From positions 9,220,001 to 9,284,000 of the forward strand of contig NC_047070.1 in the NCBI RefSeq assembly GCF_902459465.1: a stretch of 64,000 bases of DNA, read 5' to 3'. Under the pieces are notes generated by a model. That model was not told where the DNA came from. It ran no database searches and saw nothing but the letters and a program-made list of their open reading frames with translations. Origin of the DNA: Asterias rubens. Its lineage: Eukaryota; Echinodermata; Asteroidea; Forcipulatida; Asteriidae. Position numbers and translations under genes: made by a program. This document shows positions 56,801 to 64,000 of the stretch, piece by piece. Every line of letters starts with the position of its first letter. Position 1 is the stretch's first letter.

Positions 56801-59800
56801 AGACTCATCAATCGGATACAACCTGAGGACATTCTACCGATGATGTTCTGCTTTAGCCAAGAAGAGGCTGATGGCATATTCCGTGTTGTGGATAGATTTG
56901 GGGATATTCGAGGGGCTCAGGCTTTCTTGGGAATTCTATTCAAGAAGGGAATGGAAGGTTTTTGTCAGCTTCTGGAAGGTTTGAGAAAAACCAATAACGC
57001 AATTCTGGCAACCGAACTTTACGATATGATCAATTCAGCAAGAAAAGAAGGTATCTACTTCAGTTATTTAATTCTAAGTTGATCAGATGAATAATCCTGT
57101 GATTTTGGTTGTTGATATAAAAGATTAAATAGCTCTGACTGTTTTTAAAATACTTTCAAAAATCTTGCAATTTTGCGAATTTTTTAAAACTTTGCTCGTG
57201 TTCCGCTGACAGAATACCAGTGGAATAATATCAATCTCTTTTAAACTGATGTAGATCTTTTTAGAGTTTCAACCCTTTTGCTGTTGGAGTAAGTTTTAAC
57301 ATTCTAGGAAAGAAAAAAAAACAAAGAGAGAGAATAAAAAAAGATTTTTGCTTAGAGCTCCGTAGGGTTGCTACATGTAGTTACAAAAAAAAGAAAAAAA
57401 AGAAAAGAAACTGCATATATCATTGCGGTACCCGCTGCCAAAACATAGGATTCGAGCTGCTTTTAGCTACCGAGCAACCTCGGTAGTCCAGTTGGTATGA
57501 CACTGCTCTGGAATTGCAAGAGCATGGGTTTGAATCCGACCTGAGTAACATGCCTGTGATATTTTTTTCACAGGACTCAGGAAAGTACTGAGTATACAGT
57601 GCTGATAACACACATCGGTGTATGGGTAAAAACCAAAATTAATATTTCCAGGGGTGAGAGTCATTACTAACTAAAAAGTCTGAAACTTGGATACAAATTC
57701 AAAGGTATGTTGAAATGATGCCATTTCTACCATTTGGTAACCCCTGGGGTTATAGATTCCAAGGAGCTTTTGGAAACAGTATTCAAAGCACTAGAGAAGT
57801 AGACCAATGAGCAGGATTTCTTTATTTGTGGAAAAATATTGTCTGATTTACTTCACCAGGCCGGCATAAAAAGTCTGAATTCAGCCAAAAGTCTGACCAT
57901 CTCATCCCTGTATTTCTTTTTCAGATGGGTTAAACAATCTCTCATCCAAAGGTTTTGATATGGATTGGGCGTCCTCGTCATCATCCTACACAGGTACCAT
58001 AATGGATAGGCCAAATATTTTTGAGGGTGACGCCCCTATGGAGGACAACACCAGTGGATATCCAGAGAGTGGAACTTTACAGATGAACATATTGTTTTCG
58101 ACCGCTCAAGGGGTGAGAGATGTGAACTTAAAGGGGCCGTTGCCTTGGATCGGAGCAAGTTTGTCTAAAATTGTTTTGAACCGTTTGTTATAAAATGCAT
58201 AAAAATGGTTGGTTGGAAAGATGTTTTAAAAGTAGAATATAATGATCCACACAAAAATGCCTTGAAATTCCACGGTTTGTGGGTAATTTTTTACTCCACA
58301 AAATGGCCGACCGTGTTAGTTCACAAAATAAAAGGAAAAACATGCAATTTCGAGGCATATTTGTGTAGATCGTTATATTCTACTGTTAAAACATCTTTCT
58401 AATCACATGCATTTCATAACAATGGTTTTCAAACACTTTTTATAGACCAACTCACCAGATACAAGGTAGCGTGTCCGTTGAAATGGGATGTCAGGAAGCA
58501 AGAAATAAAATGTTACTTCGGGAGATAAACCCGAATCGCAAGAAGTTTAAGGTTGTGATAATGAACTTCTCATTTGTACTGAGGGAAATATTTTTAAAGG
58601 ATTTAGTGACAAGATTAATGTTTCACTTTCAACTGATTGCTTGGACACTGTTAATTTTTGCCGTGATCAGAGCAATCAGCAAAATGAGCAATGCCAAATT
58701 ACAGTTCAGAATAAGCTAAGAATAATTGTGCTGAGCAGAAGCAGTTTACCAGCCAAAATTTCATAAAGTTTACATTGGTGCAACTGCATGGTTCTCCACC
58801 TAATTTTTGCTCAACAAAAACATTTGCATATAGCAGTATTTTTTTGTTAAACGGCTTATAAAACTGGGCCCTGATAGTAAGATATTCTGATGAATTTTTG
58901 TTTTATTGTTAAGAATGCCCTCATAGTAAGCAGTAGGGAATGCGACACTCAATTTACATTATTGCTCATTGATCTTGAGTTTTTTTGATGTACCGCTACA
59001 ATTTTTTCTACAATTTCTAATTTTCTTTTGAAGGCATCGGCTGGAAGTTCTGAAATGCAAGTATCGGGTGAAAAGATTCAGCCACTTAGACTGCATAATT
59101 TTCAAAAGGAGCTAGTCCAGTCTGCTTTGAGGGGATTAAACTCGGTGATCGTGGCCCCTACTGGCTCTGGCAAGACTGTCATGGCTGCCAGGGTGGTGAA
59201 AGCATTCCTTAATCGAGAGCCAGGAGTAGGACCAAGGGTCGGTAACCCATCGAGGGTGTTGAGCCAGGGCTCAAACAAGGTTATTTTCCTTGTCAACAAG
59301 GTGAGATGAAAGGGCGTATTGGTGATTGGATATGGTTAGAAAGGTGTATAATAAAGGGGGAGGGATAAGTTTCGGAACCTCTTCCAAGAGGTATTTCTAC
59401 TGCTACTTCCCTTCAAGGCTTCAAGACCGGACTGAAGACATATTTATTTATTTAAGCGTTCTTACTAAATCAGTTTCATGTTTTCTGTTAAATGTATACA
59501 TTAGTTTTCTTTTTTGTGCGCCATGGGTTTCTCTATTGAGACAGATATGTGCGCATAATAAGTTTATAATTATTATTATTAAGGGTAATTGAAGGATTGG
59601 TTGGGCAAACTATTAAAGTTAGGGATTAGGGTTATTGAAATGATAAGTTGGGAAAGTGTTTAGAGTTTAGGGCTAGGGATCAAGGTTAGGGTATAAGGTG
59701 AACGTTGAGGAGCCTTGTTTTGTTTTTCTTTTTCTGGTATGTCTTGATAGGTTTATCTTTGAGAGGGCAAGTCCATTTTCGTTTTTGAAAGGACAATTGC

Positions 59801-62800
59801 ATCGGAATTTTTAGAGTGTATGGGAAACTTCTATAAAGGAGTCCAAGACTGGGGTGATGGTGGCCGAGCGGGTTAGGGTATTAGACTCAAGCTCTGTAAT
59901 TTACGTAAAGTTGGTCTGAAACTTAATCATAATTGCTTCCCTCCCACCCAAGAGTGCAAATGGGTTCTGATAAGAGCTGGTGACTGGCATCCTGTCCAGA
60001 CATGCCAGAAATATTCTCAGTCCTTTAATGTCAATGTAACACCGGCCTGAAAAGCCAGACATATTGGTTTGGCGCAGACTCATTTAGATATATTATTACC
60101 ATGATGTGGCACAAACTGCCGCTAACCAACCGGAAGCGCAATAATGGATTCCATCTCAAGTCAGTGTAACCAAACCGTCCTGAAAAGCAGGCGAATTAGT
60201 TCAACCCTACTTCTGTATCATTTATCCTAACCACTTGTTTGATTTTGAACTCATTGCTTATTACAGGTTCCTCTTGTGGAGCAACAGTGCAGTCTGTTCA
60301 AGACCTACATGGATGAGACACGCATCATTGGGCTGACCGGGAGCGGGATGAGCAGCGCGGCCTCCCTGAGTGACTTGTTGGAAATGAAGGACGTCTTGGT
60401 GATGACGGCGCAGATCTTGGTCAATGCCCTTCAGAATCCGGACCAAAACTCTGATCAATCCATAGAGCTTTCTAAGATAGGTCTGCTGGTCCTTGATGAG
60501 TGTCACCATTGTAAGGTATGTTGATAAAATCAGTAGGTGCTGTTGGACCCTGCGGGGTGCACTACTCATTATGCTCTACTTCTTGGCTGCTGCCTTGATG
60601 TTTACTTCAATTACGACTATTCAACACCAACTTATATTGCAACAAACCACCCTGCTGGAAGTCTTCTTGGCTAAATTGGCACTGCTTTGTGGAGATTACC
60701 TCTTTTCTTCCTTCTTGATTTTACAAAACCAACCACCAAAACCCTTTCAACATAGCGGAGGACTGAACTGCAATTACATTTTCCCATTCATTGAACTCAC
60801 AGAGCCAACCACCAGAACCCTTTTCAACATAGTGAGAGACAGTGCAGCGCCGCTCCAACATAGTGGAGGAAAGCAATACATGCCATCCATGCCTCTTCTC
60901 ATCTGTTGCGCTCCAAAGGCAAGGCCAGGATTCAATGACCAAACATATTCAACAAGTGCACAACATTTTATTTTCCCTGTCAGACTTGTTACTTTGGGGA
61001 TGTGCTGATAACTTCTGTAGAAACGACGGAGACATTTTATGCCTCACTTATATTTGTCTTTATGGGAATATTTATGTGATTTTCTTGGTCTCCTTTTTCT
61101 TGCAGAAAGACGACCCCTACAATGCGGTGATGTCACGTTACTGTGATTTGAAGATGTCGTCTCCTGAGGTTCCAAGGCCACAGGTAAAGATGACATTCAC
61201 TTGTTGACAACTGTTTTCTAACTGGTGCCTATAGGCCTACCCCTTCCCACCCCTTACTCCAAACAGCATAGACAACGGGGAAGTGCTGGGGGAACACAAT
61301 ATTCCAGGGTGGAAAGGAAAGATATCGAAAACAAAAAAGTTGCATCCCCTTAATAAGGTGATCCCCTGGCTGTCGCTTCCCAGGTTGTATCGTAATTTGG
61401 GTGTGATCCCTGGCTACACGGCAGTTAACGGTTGTATGTCTTCTGACTGGCACCCCCGAACAAAGATATTGACAAAATAGGGACACCGCCAACATAGGGC
61501 TAGATAGCTCAGTTGGTAGAGCGCCGGCACGTTAATCCAGAGGTCATTGGTTCGAATCCCACTCTAGTCAATTCTTTGTTCAACCCTCAAAAACATTTCA
61601 AAATTTACCCAGTCAGTTTCTCTTGTGGTTTGTATTGATAAGGAAAGAAAAGCTGAACAAACATGACATGACCCGCACTGTTACACAACATATTCGTTAA
61701 AAACAAATCTTGCTTCGCCCTTACTCCCTAAAAACAATTATAAAGTTGACAATTAACATGTATTTCTCTTGTGGTCTGTCTATTTCCTCTGTCTGTCTGT
61801 AGATACTTGGACTGACGGCTTCTTTGGGCGTAGGTAAAGGAGGAGGGCAGTATGCGGCTGAGACACACATTCTGAAGATCTGTGCTAATCTGGACACGGA
61901 GGATCTATGTATTGTGCAGAGTGAACAGAACAAGCGAGAGCTAAGACTAAAGAGGGATAAACCACGAGAAGGTTTGTTTATCATCATCATCATCATCATT
62001 TAGGCTAGCTGTGATCATCCAGTGTACGATGTGGTTCTCTTTAATATGTAAATGCCATTCATTTTAATTTCTTGTCGTTCTGGTCCATGTTGTTCCTGCA
62101 TATACCCAGGATGATGTCATCTCTCCACCTTCTTCTCTGTCTACCTCATTTTCTTTTCACGTCCTTGATTGCCAATCCATTATTCTTGCTGTCCAGCATC
62201 TATTGTCATTTCTTCGGGCAGTGTGTCGCAGCCCATCTCCATTTACCTTGTTTTAATGTCCTTGTGATGTCTCTTAATTATTCCAGTTTTTCTCCAGTTT
62301 TGTTCATTGCTTATCTGCTTTTATTATTGCTTTGTGTACTATATTATGTTAAATCTATATTAATTTTATTGTGTACCCCATTCAGACGTGGGGCAACAGA
62401 TCTACGGATCATAGTATGTAGTTGCTTTTGTTGTCCCTCGCCCATCTTGGGGGGTATATTGTCAATGTATTTTGTTTTGTTCTGTTATGGCAAATTTAAT
62501 AAAAATACTAATAATAATTGCGTCTTTAAGATCAGAATATGAAAACAAGTGTATCCCTTGGCTTCTGTAAACATAATGCTGATTGATAGACAACATTATC
62601 AAGAATTAGAAAACGTAATAGTCACTGTGTGAAAGTTTTAATTGATTACGGAGCCTTACTTATCAAGAAAACGATTTATGGTCCATTGTAAAAGTGAATC
62701 CATGACATATTGCGATTGATGGAGTATGCTTTAAAGTAAATATATTGGTTATTTTGTTTTCGTTTTCAGAAATCTTTTCTGTGCCACACCGCACAGATGA

Positions 62801-64000
62801 TAGCTTTGTCACTGAAATGATTGACGTAATGGTGAAGATTGAGGCGAAGATTTTACAAACTCCAGGTATTTTTTTACATGTTTTATATTTGAAACAAAGC
62901 ACACAAAGTTTCCGAGAAAGATTCAACTTAAAAAAAAATACACCTTGCATTTTGTAAATAGTTCATTCAAACATAGAAATGGGTAGTGGTTATGTTCAAT
63001 CTTGCACCATATCCTGCAGGATGTTGGCTCCAGAAATGTTCACTATCCACTCTCTCCATGGCTATTGTATTGTATTGTAAAGAACATGGTTTAGCAAAGT
63101 TTAGATAGTAAAACAGCGGGCACCACTTTTTTTAGTTGGTTCTGAAAAGAACTGATGATGTAAGGGGGGACCTAAAAAGCATATCAAAACCATTAGTTAT
63201 CAGACACAGAGAATGTATTCATGAACGATGCGTGTTAGCGAAAATCTGACACTTTGATCACAGTTTGCTTTGATCAGCTGATAGTCCACTTTCTCCTGAA
63301 GACAGTTAGAGCATACCAGTCAAAAAACCATCAGTTGTTAGCCCAGGTCAAAATTCCAGTTGAACCTAGTTAACTGGGGTCAACTGGTGTAACTGGATAG
63401 TGATCAAACTCGTCCATTTTCCATATTAACCAACTGGTTTGGACTAGGTTTAACTGTGTTCAACTAGGTTGAAGTTATAAACCAGTTGGTTTCTGTCCAT
63501 TTTTCATATTAAACCAACTGGTGTTAACTGTGTTTAACTAGTTTATCAACTGGTTTTCAACTAGTTCCAGTTAAACCCAGTTTAACTAGGTTCAACTGGA
63601 ATTTCGACCTGGGAGATAGCCAGATAATAGGGAGTTTTCGTTTTCGACGATGGATGGTTCTGCGACAGTTTTTCAGCCAAACATTGTCGTTTTCAGCACA
63701 ACGAAGATCCATCCCAAGTACGGTCGTAGAAATGAGGGACGACCATCCTCAAAGCCGACGTATGCGCAGATGACGCCAAATGTCATCATTATCGCTGCAG
63801 AACCATCTGTTGTCGAAAACGAAAAAACTCCCTTTCATGCAAGATCTGTGTTATGCAAACCTCTCACTACGTTAAACCTCTGATTCATTACTTTAGCGGG
63901 AAACAGATGGATGAGGTTATCTGGATGCCCAAAGCGTGGCAGCCAGGAGTATGAGAACTGGCTTGTCCAAATGGACAAGTTCTTCGTTGAAGAAGCTGAC
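53871..64000 (+). CDS. RIG-I-like receptor (MDA5-like), two CARDs plus helicase; 5' part, continues past window
   Basis: Cytosolic double-stranded RNA sensor of the RLR family (RIG-I, MDA5, LGP2), which signals through CARD-CARD contacts. Exons: 53871-54012, 55599-55724, 56703-57050, 57925-58112, 59034-59300, 60267-60515, 61106-61183, 61803-61971, 62770-62865 and 63897 to beyond 64000. All splices are GT-AG and in phase, giving 589 codons so far. CARD 1 spans about residues 15-88 (ends FIRCLRSTG). CARD 2 spans about 105-200 (LLVKHIMRPYCVRLINRIQP, QLLEGLRKTNN). A Ser-rich linker follows to about 268. Helicase motifs: Q motif LRLHNFQ near 286-292, Walker A APTGSGKT at 309-316, VIFLVNKVPLVEQQ (Ia), DECH at 434-437, LGLTASLGVG (motif III) at about 468-477. 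The final exon matches the start of the helicase insert. Start chosen for the CATCATGG context. Introns are full of MITEs and SINEs. Which RLR subtype is uncertain; MDA5-like wording is strongest. Confidence 0.94.
54297..54344. repeat. Perfect 19-bp hairpin in RLR intron 1
   Basis: TCTAGAAACTATAAGGCTC and GAGCCTTATAGTTTCTAGA are exact inverted copies separated by 10 bp (GATCACGGGG). Confidence 0.9.
54461..54592. mobile_element. Foldback MITE in RLR intron 1
   Basis: TAGACCTAGACAGAACTGG and CGCTGTACGTACTCC are mirrored by GGAGTACAGCGCC and CCAGTTAGGGCTAGACTGGG around an AT-rich centre. Confidence 0.6.
54864..55074. mobile_element. MITE with TAAGAACTAGAGGGC ends, RLR intron 1
   Basis: Perfect 15-bp inverted termini TAAGAACTAGAGGGC and GCCCTCTAGTTCTTA bound 211 bp. 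A direct repeat ACAAAATGGCTGCACAC occurs twice near 54994 and 55018. Confidence 0.85.
55419..55550. mobile_element. Foldback MITE, RLR intron 1
   Basis: GCCTCTCTTAATATTTATGC with CGTCACAATTCTAACCCC is mirrored by GGGGTCAGAATTATGACG and CATTAATATTAAGAGAGGC. It ends about 50 bp before the exon 2 acceptor. Confidence 0.8.
55934..56272 (-). mobile_element. Family A MITE, RLR intron 2
   Basis: Begins TTTAAAGGCACTGTGGACAC and ends ACAGTTTCCAGTGTCTTGAA. The hairpin GATTTCGAGACCTAAG and GTGAGGTCTCGAAATC is present. A small deletion lies after CAACTTTCATAG. Confidence 0.85.
56366..56700 (+). mobile_element. tRNA-derived SINE ending at the exon 3 acceptor, RLR intron 2
   Basis: A box in CATGGCCGAGTGGTTAAGAG, B box in GGGTTCGAATG near 56430. 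Body segments TTGCTTCTCTTCACCCAGG and AGGGCTGTATACTCCCCAGG are shared with the reverse copy at 23121. The tail TTGTTATTAATATTTATTTA runs directly into the splice acceptor GCTAG at 56698-56702. Confidence 0.85.
57476..57615 (+). mobile_element. SINE head (tRNA-like), RLR intron 3
   Basis: GGTAGTCCAGTTGGTATGAC (A box region) and GCATGGGTTTGAATCCGACC (B box, 57523-57540) resemble a decayed tRNA. The downstream CACAGGACTCAGGAAAGTAC has no tRNA counterpart, so it is a different SINE subfamily. Confidence 0.6.
58127..58480. mobile_element. Family B foldback MITE, RLR intron 4
   Basis: TTAAAGGGGCCGTTGCCTTG begins only 14 bp after the exon 4 donor. It shares GGCCGACCGTGTTAGTTC, AAAATGCC and GATCCACACAAA with the copy at 3153. 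The right end is AAGGTAGCGTGTCCGTTG. Confidence 0.8.
58714..58872. mobile_element. Diverged family J element, RLR intron 4
   Basis: AAGCTAAGAATAATTGTGCTG at the left and ACGGCTTATAAAACTGGGCC at the right recall the family J copy at 17617. Heavily mutated. Confidence 0.4.
59365..59580 (+). pseudogene. LINE 3' tail, RLR intron 5
   Basis: SFKTGLKTYLFIYL in the plus frame, then a short UTR with ATGTGCGCATAATAAG and an (ATT)n end, matches the pattern at 26866-27010. Confidence 0.6.
59858..60115 (+). mobile_element. Diverged SINE, RLR intron 5
   Basis: GATGGTGGCCGAGCGGGTTA is an A box head. The B box is missing where the head is shortened (after CAAGCTCTGTAATTTACG). CATAATTGCTTCCCTCCCACC is the SINE body. 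Ends near GGCGCAGACTCATTTAG. Confidence 0.6.
60516..61105. repeat. RLR intron 6 with short tandem segment
   Basis: CCAACCACCAAAACCC near 60729 and CCAACCACCAGAACCC near 60805 begin two diverged copies of a 75-bp segment with TTCAACATAGYGGAGGA-type ends. No element or exon recognised in the rest of this intron. Confidence 0.5.
61471..61580 (+). mobile_element. tRNA-like SINE head, RLR intron 7
   Basis: GGCTAGATAGCTCAGTTGGT and GGTCATTGGTTCGAATCCCA form good A and B boxes, and the acceptor-stem ends GGCTAGA and TCTAGTC pair with one wobble. The anticodon stem (CCGGC and TCCAG) and T stem have mismatches and position 33 is C, so it is a pseudo-tRNA. A truncated relative with the same leader (AAATAGGGAGACCGCC) is at 19172. 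Confidence 0.65.
62090..62515 (+). pseudogene. Probable LINE 3' UTR, RLR intron 8
   Basis: Pyrimidine-rich sequence ending with TTATGGCAAATTTAATAAAAATACTAATAATAA, quoted only in part as GGCAAATTTAATAAAAATAC, resembles a retrotransposon 3' UTR and tail. No peptide recognised. Weak call. Confidence 0.3.
63342..63613. mobile_element. Foldback MITE, RLR intron 9
   Basis: CCCAGGTCAAAATTCCAGTT and GAACCTAGTTAACTGGG are mirrored by CCCAGTTTAACTAGGTTC and AACTGGAATTTCGACCTGGG. The interior repeats AACCAACTGGTTT and AACTGTGTTCAACTAG. Confidence 0.85.
63629..63833. mobile_element. Foldback MITE immediately 5' of RLR exon 10
   Basis: AGGGAGTTTTCGTTTTCGAC and GATGGTTCTGC are mirrored by GCAGAACCATC and GTCGAAAACGAAAAAACTCC. 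It lies 16 bp from the 63342 element and ends 63 bp before the exon 10 acceptor. Confidence 0.85.

Noticed and set aside
61499..61572. Functional tRNA-Asn (GTT anticodon)
   Set aside because: Acceptor stem pairs, but anticodon and T stems have mismatches and the base before the anticodon is C; the same leader recurs truncated at 19172, so it is a SINE.
62072..62542. 156-codon hydrophobic ORF in RLR intron 8
   Set aside because: Pyrimidine-rich intron sequence gives Leu/Phe/Ser-rich translation; it breaks the in-phase exon chain and resembles a LINE 3' UTR.

Overview
The window is animal nuclear DNA: compact exons with GT-AG introns, three recognisable conserved protein-coding genes, a fragment of a fourth, and a very dense load of short inverted-repeat transposons, tRNA-derived SINEs, LINE remnants and minisatellites. 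An invertebrate deuterostome fits best. I favour an echinoderm, probably a sea star, because of the two-CARD RIG-I-like receptor and the style of the repeats; the species-level part is inference from memory of such genomes, not something the sequence proves.

Layout. 1-20.9 kb holds no gene I can support. It consists of MITE-like foldback elements, SINEs, a LINE remnant and four tandem-repeat tracts (about 1.6, 2.3, 12.5 and 15 kb); one possible terminal exon or 3' UTR lies near 7.4 kb. 20.9-28.4 kb, minus strand, is a complete 10-exon gene for mitochondrial short/branched-chain acyl-CoA dehydrogenase (ACADSB, 450 residues), with repeats in almost every intron. 29.9-33.4 kb, plus strand, is the full coding region of ribosomal protein L26/uL24 (147 residues, three coding exons), head to head with ACADSB across about 1.5 kb. 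34.5-37.0 kb is a complex satellite, and 37.3-39.05 kb is an unclassified element with 11-bp inverted ends and an ATTA target duplication. 40.7-41.6 kb holds two exons of the C-terminal cysteine-rich domain of a MYCBP2/highwire-type ubiquitin ligase with no upstream partner exons. 43.7-51.3 kb is a 7.5-kb inverted-repeat composite: two arms, each carrying seven copies of a 215-bp unit, flank a core with a small zinc-knuckle ORF behind a TATA box, a duplicated decayed reverse transcriptase and a broken THAP domain. 51.4-53.5 kb holds more repeats and a Helitron-like 3' end. 53.87 kb to the window end is the 5' part of a RIG-I/MDA5-like receptor (RLR) gene: ten exons and 589 codons, with two CARD-like domains and the first half of an SF2 helicase. 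A perfect kappaB motif lies about 110 bp upstream of its start codon.

The genes do not form a pathway: branched-chain amino-acid catabolism in mitochondria, a cytosolic ribosomal protein and an antiviral RNA sensor. The distinctive theme is how thoroughly mobile elements fill the introns and intergenic space, including nested insertions with clear target duplications.
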